A stretch of DNA of 64,000 bases from Maioricimonas rarisocia (GCF_007747795.1 NZ_CP036275.1:6750001-6814000), one strand, 5' to 3'. Counted from the stretch's first letter, positions 28,346 to 38,379 are shown. A program made the numbers and translations. The notes: a model not told the origin generated them from the sequence alone.

Positions 28346-30733
28346 ATGACTGCCCGAATCCTGCTTCTTTCGATCTTCACACTCGCCGCACTCGGTGCCG
28401 CCGACTCCGCAACAGCCCAGACTCCCGCGGATTCCCCGGAGGCGAACATGAACCGTTCCGCTGACGAAACGGCCGTCATCGCGCGGCTGCGGGCCGCCAT
28501 CCGCCACGAAGTCGAGCAGAAGCAGATCCCCGCCTTCTCGATCGCGATCGTCGAAGGGGATCGCGTCGTCTGGGCCGACGGCTTCGGACATGCCGACGCC
28601 GAGAAGAAGTCCCCCGCCACCGCAGAGACCGTCTACCGCGTCGGTTCGATTTCCAAGCTGCTGACCGACATCGCCATCATGCAGCAGGTCGAACAGGGCC
28701 GGCTCGATCTCGACGAGCCGGTACAGACGTACCTGCCCGACTTCGCTCCCGAAGATCCATACGGAGAGCCGATCACGCTGCGGCAGCTGATGTCCCACCG
28801 CTCCGGCCTTGTGCGCGAACCGCCGGTCGGCAACTTCTACGACAGCAGCGAACCATCGCTCTCCGAGACCGTCGCCAGCCTCAACGACACGTTGCTGATG
28901 TACAAGCCGGAAACCGCCACGCGGTACTCCAACGCCGGCGTGGCCGTGCTGGGTGCCGTCCTCGAACAACAGCTCGGCGTCTCGCATCCCGAGCAGGTCC
29001 GCCGGTCGATCCTCGCTCCCCTGGAAATGACGCGATCCAGCTTCGATCCGTTGCCGATCGCGGCCGATCAGACCGCCACCGGCTGGATGTGGACCTACGA
29101 CGGGCGACGCTTCGAAGCGCCCCGGTTTCAGCTGGGGACCGGGCCGGCCGGCAATCTTTTCTCGACCGTGGTCGATCTGGCGAAGTTCCTCACCTGCCTC
29201 CTGAATGATGGCAAAGGTCCCGACGGGCCGATCCTCCAGCCGGAAACGCTCGCACTGATGGCGCAGCCGCTGACCGGACCGGATGGCAAGCCTGAGCAGT
29301 TCGGCCTCGGTTTTCATGTGACGGAACTCGACGGCGAAACCCGGATCGGCCACAACGGCGCCGTCTACGGGTTCTCCTCCGAACTGGCCGCCCTGCCGGA
29401 TCGCAACCTGGGCGTCGCGACTGTTGCTGCCCTCGACGGCAGCAACGGGCTGGTCACCGAACTGTCCGACTACGCGCTGAGGCTGATGATCGCGGCGCAG
29501 GAGGGCAAACCGCTACCGACGTACCGCACCACGCAACCGGCTCCCCCCGAGTGGGCCGCCCAGTTGATTGGGCGTTACAAGGAAGTGGACGGCGACGGCT
29601 TCGCCCACATCTTTGAACTGAATGGCGACCTCTTCCTGCGGTGGGGACCGTTTCAGTTCACGCTGCGTGTCGCGGCCGATGACGGGTCGATCATCATCGA
29701 CGACACGTTTGGAGTGGACGCGACCGTGACACTCGAACGAGGGGAACGCCTGCAGATTCGGGACAAGGTTTACCGTCGCCTGCCAGACGAGCCGCCCGCA
29801 GACACTCCGCCGCGATGGAAGGGACTCATCGGCGAGTACGGTCCCGACTACAGCACGACGTACATCCTCGAAGAGAACGGCCAGCTGCATGTGCTGCTCG
29901 AATGGTTCTACTACTACCCGCTTACCGAAGTCTCCGACGATGTCTTTGCCTTCCCCGACTGGGGCATGTATCCGGGCGAGCAGATCATTTTCAAGCGGGA
30001 TGAAAGCGGACGGGCCACGCAGATGATCATGGCGTCCGTGCCGTTCCAGCGCCGCGAAGTCGGCACCCGCGATGGCGAGACGTTTCGCATCACACCGGTC
30101 AAACCGATTGATGACCTGCGGGACGAGGCCAGGTCCGCCTCGCCTCCGCCGGAACCGGGCAACTATCGCGATCCCGAGCTGACCGAACTGGTCGAGCTGG
30201 ACGACACGATCTACCTCGACATCCGCTACGCGACGACGAACAACTTCACCGGTGCCGTCTTTTACCGTCAGCCGCGGGCCTTCATGCAGAAGCCGGCTGC
30301 CGAAGCGGTTGCACGCGCGCATCAGCGATTGAAGGAGCGTGGCCTGGGACTGCTGATCCACGACGCCTACCGTCCCTGGTACGTCACGAAGATGTTCTGG
30401 GATGCGACACCCGCCGAGCTGCGGGACTTCGTGGCCAACCCTGCCTACGGCTCGCGTCACAACCGGGGCTGTGCGGTCGATCTGACGCTCTGCGATCTCG
30501 AGACGGGAAAGCCGATCGGGATGGTGGCCGGCTACGACGAGTTTTCTCCCCGGTCGTTCGCCCTCTATCCGGGTGGAACCTCGCGGCAGCGGTGGTACCG
30601 CGAACTGCTCCGCCGCACGATGGAGGCGGAAGGCTTCTCGATCTACACGCTCGAATGGTGGCACTTCGATTACAAGGACTGGAAGAAGTACCGCATCGGC
30701 AACGTGACGTTCGAGGAAATCGAGGAGCAGTGA
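28346..30733 (+). CDS. exported serine beta-lactamase-like + VanX-type dipeptidase fusion
   Basis: About 795 residues. Signal peptide to about ATAQT. Residues about 45-380 are a class C beta-lactamase/D,D-peptidase fold with Ser101-xx-Lys104 (SISK), Tyr194-Ser-Asn (YSN) and His336-Asn-Gly (HNG). A beta-rich stretch about 410-600 follows (two copies of a lipocalin-like pattern). Residues about 620-790 are a D-Ala-D-Ala dipeptidase (VanX/DdpX) with zinc ligands in SRHNRGCAVD (703-712) and the catalytic EWWH (770-773). Both halves keep active residues. The likely job is cutting D-Ala-D-Ala peptidoglycan parts or their breakdown products in the periplasm. Confidence 0.88.
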   Translation: MTARILLLSIFTLAALGAADSATAQTPADSPEANMNRSADETAVIARLRAAIRHEVEQKQIPAFSIAIVEGDRVVWADGFGHADAEKKSPATAETVYRVGSISKLLTDIAIMQQVEQGRLDLDEPVQTYLPDFAPEDPYGEPITLRQLMSHRSGLVREPPVGNFYDSSEPSLSETVASLNDTLLMYKPETATRYSNAGVAVLGAVLEQQLGVSHPEQVRRSILAPLEMTRSSFDPLPIAADQTATGWMWTYDGRRFEAPRFQLGTGPAGNLFSTVVDLAKFLTCLLNDGKGPDGPILQPETLALMAQPLTGPDGKPEQFGLGFHVTELDGETRIGHNGAVYGFSSELAALPDRNLGVATVAALDGSNGLVTELSDYALRLMIAAQEGKPLPTYRTTQPAPPEWAAQLIGRYKEVDGDGFAHIFELNGDLFLRWGPFQFTLRVAADDGSIIIDDTFGVDATVTLERGERLQIRDKVYRRLPDEPPADTPPRWKGLIGEYGPDYSTTYILEENGQLHVLLEWFYYYPLTEVSDDVFAFPDWGMYPGEQIIFKRDESGRATQMIMASVPFQRREVGTRDGETFRITPVKPIDDLRDEARSASPPPEPGNYRDPELTELVELDDTIYLDIRYATTNNFTGAVFYRQPRAFMQKPAAEAVARAHQRLKERGLGLLIHDAYRPWYVTKMFWDATPAELRDFVANPAYGSRHNRGCAVDLTLCDLETGKPIGMVAGYDEFSPRSFALYPGGTSRQRWYRELLRRTMEAEGFSIYTLEWWHFDYKDWKKYRIGNVTFEEIEEQ

Positions 30734-31123
30734 AGGGCGGGACGTGAATTCGGGCCATGAGCCCACCGGCCGCAACCGGTGGCCCCCAAAAATCGCAGAA
30801 CGCTCACACGCTCTCCGCAGCCACTTCACAACCGGTCACTGCCGGCTGGCCCGTCACGCTGTCGTCAGAGCGACCAGCCAACGGTCTGCGCTCCTGTCGA
30901 ACAGTGCATCGCGACACGTCGTCGGTCAGTTCGCGCCTTTTACCAGATTCGCTGCATTGCTGCAGAAAGCCTCTGCAATGCAGTGTTTTCGTGCTCTGCC
31001 GCTGCGGCGTTCTGCACCGTCCGCTCCACTCCCTGCTGCCTGAACGGTATGCGAGTTGCGTTCCCCGAGCCGCGGCAGGGGTCATTCGCATTCATTTCAC
31101 TCACGCGCAGAGGGGAACGACAC
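30734..31123. other. non-coding stretch with CCACCGG hairpin
   Basis: 390 bases before the membrane-protein gene. A hairpin CCACCGG...CCGGTGG lies near 30761-30781; related hairpins occur at 33657-33675 and 39684-39702, so it is part of the dispersed repeat families. An AGAGGGGAACGA ribosome-binding site ends the stretch. Nothing else was recognised. Confidence 0.5.
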
Positions 31124-32416
31124 ATGGACCATTCGGCGGAGCACCACGAACACGTCACACCAACGGCACCGGGTCACGTCGGCACTCGCGAAGAGGTCGT
31201 CACCAACCTCGACCGGCCACCGCTGCTCAGCTGGGGAGCCATCTTCGGAGGAGTCGTCTTCCTCATCGCCGCGAGCTGGCTCCTGAATCTGCTCGGGCTC
31301 GCCATGGGCGTGAGTGTCGCCGACGCCACCGACGGCGACGCAATCAACAACGGGCTGAGTGTCGGAGCCATTGTCTGGATCATTCTCAGCGCCCTCATCG
31401 CGTACTTTCTTGGCTCGCTGCTCACCGCACGCCTCAGCGGAAAAGTCGACAGCACGGTCGGCATGCTGCATGGTCTGACTCTCTGGGGCGTCGGCACGAC
31501 GCTCATTCTCGTGCTCAGCTATATGGGGATCAGCAGCCTGCTGCAGACCGGCTATCAGATGGTGACTGCGACCGCCTCGGCAGCGACATCGGCCGTGTCG
31601 ACCACAGTTTCCGGTGTGGCAACAGGTGCTCAGGCGGCCGGCTCCATGGCAGCCAGCGCAGCGGACACCCGTGTCGGCGAGAACATCAAGGCCCGCCTCA
31701 AGCGCCGGGCCGCTTCGGTCGTCGCCCGCTCGGAAGCCCAGGGAGGTGCCGAAGTCACGCAGGAAGAAGCCCGGTCGGCCATCGAATCGCTCGACACTCA
31801 GACCCTGCAGGAGATTGCCACACACATCACGCTGGGTGAACTGACCGCCGCGCGGGAAGCACTCGCTCAGGAGACGAACCTCTCCGACAACGAGGTACGC
31901 GAGATCATCCAGGGCATCGAAAACGAGTTCGAGCAGCAGCTCGGCACCGAGGAGAACGATCAGGCGCTCGTGGGAGACGTCGCCAACGCCATCCAGCGTC
32001 AGACCGCCGACTATGTCGCCGATCTCGATGCCGCTGGCGGCGCGCAGGTCACGCAGCGGAATGTCCGTCGGGCCCTCGAACAGCTCGATCCACAGACACT
32101 GCAGACCGTCTCGATGCGACTGATGAGCGGCGACACCCAGGCCGCCAAGGACACCCTCACCGCCAACACCAACCTGACGTCCCGGCAGATCAACGACATC
32201 GTCGAAGGCGTCAACGCCGACGTGTCACGGACCGTCGAGCGCTATCAGGAACAGGCCGCGCAGGCGGTCGAAGCCGCCTCCACCTACACCCAGGCCGTGC
32301 TGTGGAGCGTCTTTCTGGCAACAGCAATGGGACTGGCCGTCAGCCTTCTGGGCGGCTGGCTCGGTGCCGATTCGTCCCGCCGCCTGTACGTCGAAACGCA
32401 CCATAAGGTCGCGTAA
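31124..32416 (+). CDS. multi-pass membrane protein of unknown function
   Basis: About 430 residues. N-terminal membrane pairs (LLSWGAIFGGVVFLIAASWL, VGAIVWIILSALIAYFLGSL, TLWGVGTTLILVLSYMGISS), a long Ala/Glu/Gln-rich soluble middle with two related halves (EVTQEEARSAIESLDTQTLQ and QVTQRNVRRALEQLDPQTLQ), then a C-terminal helix (YTQAVLWSVFLATAMGLAVS). The two halves are an internal duplication. No function recognised. Start 31124 has AGAGGGGAACGA before it. Small membrane gene 32513 follows by about 100 bases. Confidence 0.75.
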   Translation: MDHSAEHHEHVTPTAPGHVGTREEVVTNLDRPPLLSWGAIFGGVVFLIAASWLLNLLGLAMGVSVADATDGDAINNGLSVGAIVWIILSALIAYFLGSLLTARLSGKVDSTVGMLHGLTLWGVGTTLILVLSYMGISSLLQTGYQMVTATASAATSAVSTTVSGVATGAQAAGSMAASAADTRVGENIKARLKRRAASVVARSEAQGGAEVTQEEARSAIESLDTQTLQEIATHITLGELTAAREALAQETNLSDNEVREIIQGIENEFEQQLGTEENDQALVGDVANAIQRQTADYVADLDAAGGAQVTQRNVRRALEQLDPQTLQTVSMRLMSGDTQAAKDTLTANTNLTSRQINDIVEGVNADVSRTVERYQEQAAQAVEAASTYTQAVLWSVFLATAMGLAVSLLGGWLGADSSRRLYVETHHKVA

Positions 32417-32512
32417 GGCGGGCTCGCCTGATTGATGTGGTGGACGCCGTGCTCACGGGCCCGGCTGCCACCTCCAAAAGACACGAAACATACCTTCTCG
32501 AAGGATACTCAC

Positions 32513-32647
32513 ATGCGTCTGGGAATCATTGGACTGGTACTGCTGATCCTGCTTGTCGCCGCGTTGCTGCAGAACGTCTACATCGGCGGCCTGGGCGGCC
32601 TGATCCTTCTCGTGCTGCTGATCCTGCTGCTGATGGGCCGCATCTGA
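32513..32647 (+). CDS. DUF3309-like small membrane protein
   Basis: 44 residues, two hydrophobic helices: GIIGLVLLILLVAALLQNVY and GGLGGLILLVLLILLLMGRI. The ending LILLLMGRI is the mark of DUF3309-type peptides. CGAAGGATACTC serves as ribosome-binding site. No role is known. A hairpin (32694-32732) follows. Confidence 0.72.
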   Translation: MRLGIIGLVLLILLVAALLQNVYIGGLGGLILLVLLILLLMGRI

Positions 32648-32693
32648 AACGCACGACCGATGACTCGCTCCACTGATCGACATCACTGACGTC

Positions 32694-32732
32694 CAGGCCC
32701 GGGCCGGCACATCCGCCAGCTCGGGCCTGTTT
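32694..32732 (+). terminator. probable rho-independent terminator
   Basis: CAGGCCCG at 32694-32701 pairs with CGGGCCTG at 32722-32729, then TTTCTC. Interruption of the T-run makes it moderately strong. It closes the membrane-protein pair 31124-32647. Confidence 0.6.
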
Positions 32733-32814
32733 CTCGTAGCCGGATCATCCCCGAGCCGTCCCTTCACTGCCTCGCGAAACGTCGGCCGCCTGATGGCTGC
32801 TCAAGGAGACTCCC

Positions 32815-33615
32815 ATGCTGTCAAAGCACCTGTTCCTGACTCTGTTCGTCATTCTGCTTGCGGGAGCCGGCACCGCCGTCGGCCAGACCAGCGAAGAACA
32901 CGATGTCGTCACGCTCACGGCGGAAGAACTCGGACCGTTCCGCCCGGAACAACGTCCGACACTCGACCGCGTCGAACAGCTGATCGTCCAGAAGACCAAC
33001 GCCTTCCGCAGCGACCATGACCTGCCGAAGGTCTCGAAAGACGGGATCCTGCAGCAGACGGCCCGCGATTTCGCCGACTATATGGCCCGCACCGACCGCT
33101 ACGGACATCAGGCGGATGACCGTACCCCTTCCGAACGGGCCCGGGCGCACGAGTACCCGATGTGCCAGATTGCCGAGAACATCGCCTACTTCTTCGCGAC
33201 CGAAGGATTCGCGACGCAGGAACTGGCAGAGAAAGCCGTGCAGGGCTGGATCGACTCGCCGCCGCACAGAAAGAACATGCTGCTCGAGCACGTCACCGAG
33301 ATCGGCGTCGGCGTGGCACAGAGTGAACAGACCGGCGTCTTTTACGCCGTCCAGTTGTTCGGTCGCCCGAAGTCCGAGGCGATCCGCTTCCGTCTGAAGA
33401 ACACCACCGAACAGGAGCTGAAGTACCAGCTCGGAGAACGCTCCTACACGCTTGCTCCGCGGTACATCCGCACGCACCAGATGTGCGTCCCCGGCAAGCT
33501 GTCGCTGAAAACGGAAAGCGGCAAGACCATCAGCCACCTTCCGGACGACGGCGACCGCTTCGTCGCGGCCGTCGAAGACGGCACACTTGTCCTGCAGAAG
33601 CAAAAGATGGAGTGA
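32815..33615 (+). CDS. exported CAP (SCP/YkwD-like) domain protein
   Basis: About 266 residues with AAGGAGA before the ATG. Signal peptide to about AVGQT. CAP/SCP fold in residues about 55-185: KTNAFRSDHDLPKV, DYMARTDRYGHQADDRTPSE, IAENIAYFFATEGF, QGWIDSPPHRKNMLLEHVTE and IGVGVAQ. The last 75 residues are an extra beta-rich tail with no match. CAP proteins in bacteria are exported and of unclear enzymatic role. Confidence 0.87.
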   Translation: MLSKHLFLTLFVILLAGAGTAVGQTSEEHDVVTLTAEELGPFRPEQRPTLDRVEQLIVQKTNAFRSDHDLPKVSKDGILQQTARDFADYMARTDRYGHQADDRTPSERARAHEYPMCQIAENIAYFFATEGFATQELAEKAVQGWIDSPPHRKNMLLEHVTEIGVGVAQSEQTGVFYAVQLFGRPKSEAIRFRLKNTTEQELKYQLGERSYTLAPRYIRTHQMCVPGKLSLKTESGKTISHLPDDGDRFVAAVEDGTLVLQKQKME

Positions 33616-33994
33616 GCAGGCCGAGAGTCGCGGATGGACGACAATCAGCTCAAGCCCACCCGCCGCGTCCGGTGGGTAGAAAACGCCGGTGCCATAACGT
33701 CGCGGCACAGCCGAGTGGCCATGCTCTGGCTCACGCCGGACGTTGTCATACCAGCACGAAGCGCCAGCGAGTGTCGCCGCCGGCCATCCGACGAAGATTC
33801 CCCGGGCCGCGACCTGACGGAGTGGAATGCCTGCCCCACCCCACGGCCGCGCTACGCCCCTCTTCCGTCGACTGCTATCCTGTTCCCAACGACCGGCCTG
33901 TTTCCGGCCTCGCTGCAGCCGCGCTCCATCGGCCGCTGCCTTCCCTTGCCCCGGAATCTTCGCCGGTACGTGACGAGAGTGAACAGGGACGAGC
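33616..33994. repeat. intergenic region with two hairpin elements and NTSTKRQRV element
   Basis: 33657-33675 has a CCCACC...GGTGGG hairpin; 33688-33723 matches the GGTGCCAT...GAGTGGCCATG hairpin of copies C and D; 33748-33773 is the fourth NTSTKRQRV element. No gene is seen. The order hairpin A, hairpin B, then the 29-base element shows that the families are used as mosaics. Confidence 0.75.
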
Positions 33995-36946
33995 GTGGCA
34001 ACGTCGAATCGAACACGAACAGTGAGTCTGGCCGGCTTTCTGCTGGGAATCGTGCTGGCGGTGCTGGGACTCTATCTCCTCCGATCCGGGCCGTCCGCTG
34101 ATGCACCCACCGATGACGTGACCATCGCCGCCGCCCGCCAGGCCCTGAAGCAGCAGCAACTCGACGAGGCAGCCCGCATCTGTCAGGAACTGCTCGCCGC
34201 TTCTCCCGACGATCCCGATGCACTGCTGCTGGCCGGCGAACTGGCCGTCCGAGCTGACCGGCCGCGCGAAGCCGTCGCTCTGTACCGTCGCGTTCCCGAA
34301 TCGGCGACCGACGCGTTCATCACCGCCCGCCTCGCAGCCGGCGAAGTCTGGCGCGACGCCGGCAACTGGTCCGAAGCCGCGGACGAATACCGCCAGGTGC
34401 TCGACGCCGATCCCGACAACGTCTTCGCCATCGAACGGATGGCCTTCGTCCTCGAACAGCAGGGACGGCATGACGAGGCCCGTCGCTACTGGTTCGAGAC
34501 TGTCCGACTGCAGCACTTCGGCGTCACCGCTCTGATCCTGCTGGCAAGCGAAGAGTCCCATGTCAGCCAGTCGGACGAGACAGAGGCGGGCAGCGATGCA
34601 GGGAAGCTTCCGCCGCTGGTCGCCGCCGCACGTGCCGCGAAGAACCAGCAGTGGGACGACGCCATCAAGGTCCTGCAGCGTGCTGTTGAAATATCGCCCG
34701 CCGACGTTGCCCTACATGCCCGACTCGGCCGGCTGCTGGCCGATCACCATCCGGACCGCATTCCAGACTGGAACGAACACCTCCCCGCCGCCGCCCACGA
34801 TCATCCGGACGTCTGGGTAACTCGCGGAATGTGGGCCCGCACGAACGGTCAGCCCCCCGCGGCGGCACGCTGCTACTGGGAGGCGGCACGGCGCGATCCG
34901 AACCACCGCGTGGCGGTCTATCAGCTCAGCCAGGCTCTGACCGGCACCGAAGTCGCCGCCGCTGTCACTCCTCTTACCAGTCGTGCCGAACAGCTGCAGC
35001 AACTGACCGTCGCTCTCAACCGGGTCAGCAAAGGGGGCCCGCAACCCCAGCAGCTCGTTGTCGTCGCTGCCCTGATGGACCAGCTGCATCGGCCGTGGGA
35101 AGCCTGGGCCTGGTACACCGCCGCTGCACAGCAGCTCCCCCCGCAGTCCCCCGCCCATCGTCGGCGTCAGGAACTCGCCTCGCAGCTCCACGCCGACGCG
35201 CCGCAGACACTCGTTCACCAGACCGCCATCGGAACGCTCGACCTCTCCGACTGGCCTCTCCCCCGCTGGCCCTCAACCTCCGCTGCCGAAACCACGCCGC
35301 TCGCTGCTGACGCCGGCACCGACGGCTGGCGATTCGAGGATGTGGCGGCAGAAGTGGGACTCGAGTTTTCCTACCTCAACGGCGGCAATCCGAACGAGGA
35401 AGGGATGCGGATGTTCGAGTTCACCGGCGGAGGGATCGCCCTGCTCGACTACGACCGCGACGGCTGGCCCGACATTCACCTGGCCCAGGGAACTGACTGG
35501 CCCCCCGAAAACAGCGACACCGCTCCGGTCGACGCGCTGTTCCGGAACCGCGAGGGCAATCAGTTCACCAACGTCGCCGTAGCCGCCCGCCTTGCCGACG
35601 ATGCCTTCAGCCAGGGAGTGGCAACCGGCGACTTCAACCACGACGGCTGGCCTGATCTTTACATCGCCGCCATCGGCCAGAACCGGCTGTACGTCAACAA
35701 CGGCGACGGGACCTTCAGCGATGTGACCGCGGACATCGACGCTCCGGACGAACAGTGGACCACCAGCTGCCTCATGGTGGACCTGAACGGCGACGATCAC
35801 GTCGATCTGCTGGACGTCAACTACCTGACCGGTGATGACGTCTTCACCCGCATGTGCGACTTCGACGGCCATCGCCGCTCCTGTGCCCCGGCTGCGTTCC
35901 CCTCTGCTGCAGACGTCCTGTGGCTGGGAGACGGCACCGGCAAGTTCCAGCGGGCGGATCTCAGCGACGGCGACTTCGGCAACCAGCCGCACCCCGGACT
36001 GGGAGCCGTGGCGTTCATGACCGAGCAGACCGAATCACCCGCCCTCTTTATCGCCAACGATGCGACGCCGAATGGCTTCTACCAGTTCGAGCAGAACGAG
36101 GATGGCGAAACCGTGACGGGCGACCAGGCTCTTGTTTCCGGACTGGCCCTCGACCGGGACGGACGGGCCCAGGCCTGCATGGGGATCGCCGGCAGCGACG
36201 TGAATGGCGATGGCCGCCTCGACCTGTTTGTCACCAACTACTACGACGAATCCAACACGCTGTACGTGCAGAACGAAACCGGCCTGTTCACCGACGCGAC
36301 CCGACAGTTCCGCCTGCGCGAACCGTCGCTCCGCTGGCTGGGCTTCGGCACGCAGTTTCTCGATGTCGACCTCGACGGACGGGACGATCTGCTCATCGCC
36401 AATGGACATGTCGACGACTTCTCGTTCCAGGGGATTCCCTTCCAGATGCCCGCCCAGCTGTTCCGAAACATCGACGGGAAGCAGTTCAGCGAAGTCACGC
36501 CGGACAGGGCAGGCGACTACTTCACCCGCAGGTTGCTTGGACGGGCAATCGCCACCGGCGACTGGAACCGCGACGGCCGGGTCGACGCCGTCGTGCAGCA
36601 CCTCGATGCGCCGGCAGCACTCCTCAACAACCAGACCGCCCCGGTGGGACAACCGCTGACGGTTCGACTGGCTCCACGCAGATCACCACGTGACGGCTAC
36701 GGCACACAGGCCTGGCTGCGTGAAGGGGATTCACCGCCGCGGTATCGGCAACTTGTCGCCGGCAGCGGCTACCAGGCCCAGAACGAACCGGCACTGTTCT
36801 TTGCACGCACATCACCCGCGTCGAAATCACCGGCGAAGCTGAGAGTGCGTTGGCGATCCGGAACCGAGCAAACGGTGACCGTGCCGGAGGACGTCGAGGA
36901 GATCATCGTGGTTGAAGATGAGCCGGCGGTATTGCCCGTTCGATAG
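33995..36946 (+). CDS. exported TPR + FG-GAP/VCBS repeat protein
   Basis: About 983 residues with GTG start and ACAGGGAC upstream. A membrane helix near residues 11-30 (LAGFLLGIVLAVLGLYLLRS) anchors it or serves as signal. Residues about 40-400 are TPR-type helical repeats (LDEAARICQELLAASPDDPD, WSEAADEYRQVLDADPDNVF). Residues about 450-870 are FG-GAP/VCBS beta-propeller repeats with metal sites (LLDYDRDGWPDIHLAQG, DFNHDGWPDLYIA, DVNGDGRLDLFVTN, DVDLDGRDDLLIANGH). The end resembles UnbV/ASPIC (LRVRWRSGTEQTVTVPE). Common exported planctomycete layout; partner unknown. Confidence 0.88.
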   Translation: MATSNRTRTVSLAGFLLGIVLAVLGLYLLRSGPSADAPTDDVTIAAARQALKQQQLDEAARICQELLAASPDDPDALLLAGELAVRADRPREAVALYRRVPESATDAFITARLAAGEVWRDAGNWSEAADEYRQVLDADPDNVFAIERMAFVLEQQGRHDEARRYWFETVRLQHFGVTALILLASEESHVSQSDETEAGSDAGKLPPLVAAARAAKNQQWDDAIKVLQRAVEISPADVALHARLGRLLADHHPDRIPDWNEHLPAAAHDHPDVWVTRGMWARTNGQPPAAARCYWEAARRDPNHRVAVYQLSQALTGTEVAAAVTPLTSRAEQLQQLTVALNRVSKGGPQPQQLVVVAALMDQLHRPWEAWAWYTAAAQQLPPQSPAHRRRQELASQLHADAPQTLVHQTAIGTLDLSDWPLPRWPSTSAAETTPLAADAGTDGWRFEDVAAEVGLEFSYLNGGNPNEEGMRMFEFTGGGIALLDYDRDGWPDIHLAQGTDWPPENSDTAPVDALFRNREGNQFTNVAVAARLADDAFSQGVATGDFNHDGWPDLYIAAIGQNRLYVNNGDGTFSDVTADIDAPDEQWTTSCLMVDLNGDDHVDLLDVNYLTGDDVFTRMCDFDGHRRSCAPAAFPSAADVLWLGDGTGKFQRADLSDGDFGNQPHPGLGAVAFMTEQTESPALFIANDATPNGFYQFEQNEDGETVTGDQALVSGLALDRDGRAQACMGIAGSDVNGDGRLDLFVTNYYDESNTLYVQNETGLFTDATRQFRLREPSLRWLGFGTQFLDVDLDGRDDLLIANGHVDDFSFQGIPFQMPAQLFRNIDGKQFSEVTPDRAGDYFTRRLLGRAIATGDWNRDGRVDAVVQHLDAPAALLNNQTAPVGQPLTVRLAPRRSPRDGYGTQAWLREGDSPPRYRQLVAGSGYQAQNEPALFFARTSPASKSPAKLRVRWRSGTEQTVTVPEDVEEIIVVEDEPAVLPVR

Positions 36947-37201
36947 CGATCGGCAGGTCAGGCTTCGCGAAATGAATGGCGTGGGCAGAGCACTGGCGAG
37001 CCCGGAGCGTGAGCTCCGGGATGCTCTCCTGCTCGACTTTCTCCCGACTCCTCTCTGGCCTGCTGGGCCCGCCGGGTGTCACGCTCGCCCCGTCAAGGCG
37101 AGCATGTGCGCGATATCCGACGCCGTATCGGCGTCGGTCTGACTTCGCCGGATGCAGACTGTGCCGACGTTCCCACGACGCGACGGCGGCCAAAGCCTGC
37201 C

Positions 37202-37876
37202 CTACGGCGGCGACGAAAGATTGTCCACTTGAAAACACCCGCCTTCGCCGCTCGGGTGCATCGGATTGTCATCTGCTTCTGTCACATCGGTCGGCGGTGT
37301 ATACCAGCAGGTTGTCCAGCCACAGTTGTGGACCAGACTGCCTGCGGGAATGTTGGTACAGATTCGTGCAAAAGTGATGATGTCACCCACGCACAATGCC
37401 CCATGCACGAGTACAAGAAACGTGACCGTCCACGCATTGCTTCCCGAAACAAACGGATAAACGATGCATGGAAACACCGAGAGACATACGAACGGGGCTG
37501 CCAGCATGACGAGGACCCGCCACCGCGGAAGCGGCGAATCGTACACGACATACCACGTACCAGTTGACAGCCAAATGCCGGTAACCAGTGCGCGCGACCG
37601 CAAAGGCACGAGATAACCGAGGCAGTGAAGCAGTTCATGCAGGGGAACCAGGAATAGCGTCGACGCGATAACTCCCACCAGGTACCACGGGGCAACATCC
37701 GGCAAAGACGCGGCCTGCTGCAACGCGAGAAAGCCGGCGACCAGAAGCATCAGCATGCCCGTAACTGACGTTACTCTGACCCACCGAAGTTCATTCGACG
37801 ATGTCATTGGCGTCCAGCCGGAAGCAATCGCGCCGATCGTCTCACTCGGTGGAATCGGGCCAAGAACGAATCTCAC
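37202..37876 (-). CDS. DUF3267-like zincin membrane protein
   Basis: About 224 residues. A GTG at 37876 preceded by GGAGAG gives the best start; nothing good lies further upstream. Four membrane helices are seen. HELLH follows helix 2 (STLFLVPLHELLHCLGYLVP), the zinc-peptidase motif of DUF3267/YhfC-like membrane proteins, and VLVHGALCVGDIITFARICT is a later membrane segment. The C-terminal tail is Cys- and Pro-rich. Proteolysis is inferred only from the motif. The 255-base gap 36947-37201 holds hairpins only. Confidence 0.75.
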   Translation of the reverse strand: MRFVLGPIPPSETIGAIASGWTPMTSSNELRWVRVTSVTGMLMLLVAGFLALQQAASLPDVAPWYLVGVIASTLFLVPLHELLHCLGYLVPLRSRALVTGIWLSTGTWYVVYDSPLPRWRVLVMLAAPFVCLSVFPCIVYPFVSGSNAWTVTFLVLVHGALCVGDIITFARICTNIPAGSLVHNCGWTTCWYTPPTDVTEADDNPMHPSGEGGCFQVDNLSSPP

Positions 37877-38379
37877 CGTCTCTCCAGTAGTAGCTAACGA
37901 TTGCGGATCAGCCGCCGGGCGCGGGGCCCGGTGGCACCACGGCGCTGGTGGTGCCGGCATCGTGACCGATCAGCTCGCCCCGCCTGGTCGGCCACCCACG
38001 GAGCTGGGCCCGCGACCAACGAAACATTGACCAGCCCGCCGGGCTGATCAACTTGTTTATGGGATGACCAGCGTATTCCCGCCAAGCTGCATGTCTGACA
38101 TGCCTGACGCGCAGAACGCCACTTGCCGTACCGCTCACGCTAGTCTGTGGATGCTTCACCTTCAAGACTTTCGCCGGTGGCCGGGCCATCCATGAATTGC
38201 GTGAAGTGGTCCCCGGGGCGGGCATGTCCCCCTGGGCGGCCCGCGGGTTCTGGCCCCCCCTTCGTCACACGGCGGCCGCCTGCTAACCTGACCACTCATG
38301 CGGGCCCATGCCCCGCGTCTCTCTCCCAGATTCCTTCCAGACTGCCCGGGCCATGCCTCGGGGCCGAGGTAACGACTTC
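37877..38379. other. non-coding stretch
   Basis: About 500 bases between the zincin gene and the sialidase-like gene, both read outward. No gene or recognised element. Promoters for both genes are expected here. Confidence 0.45.
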
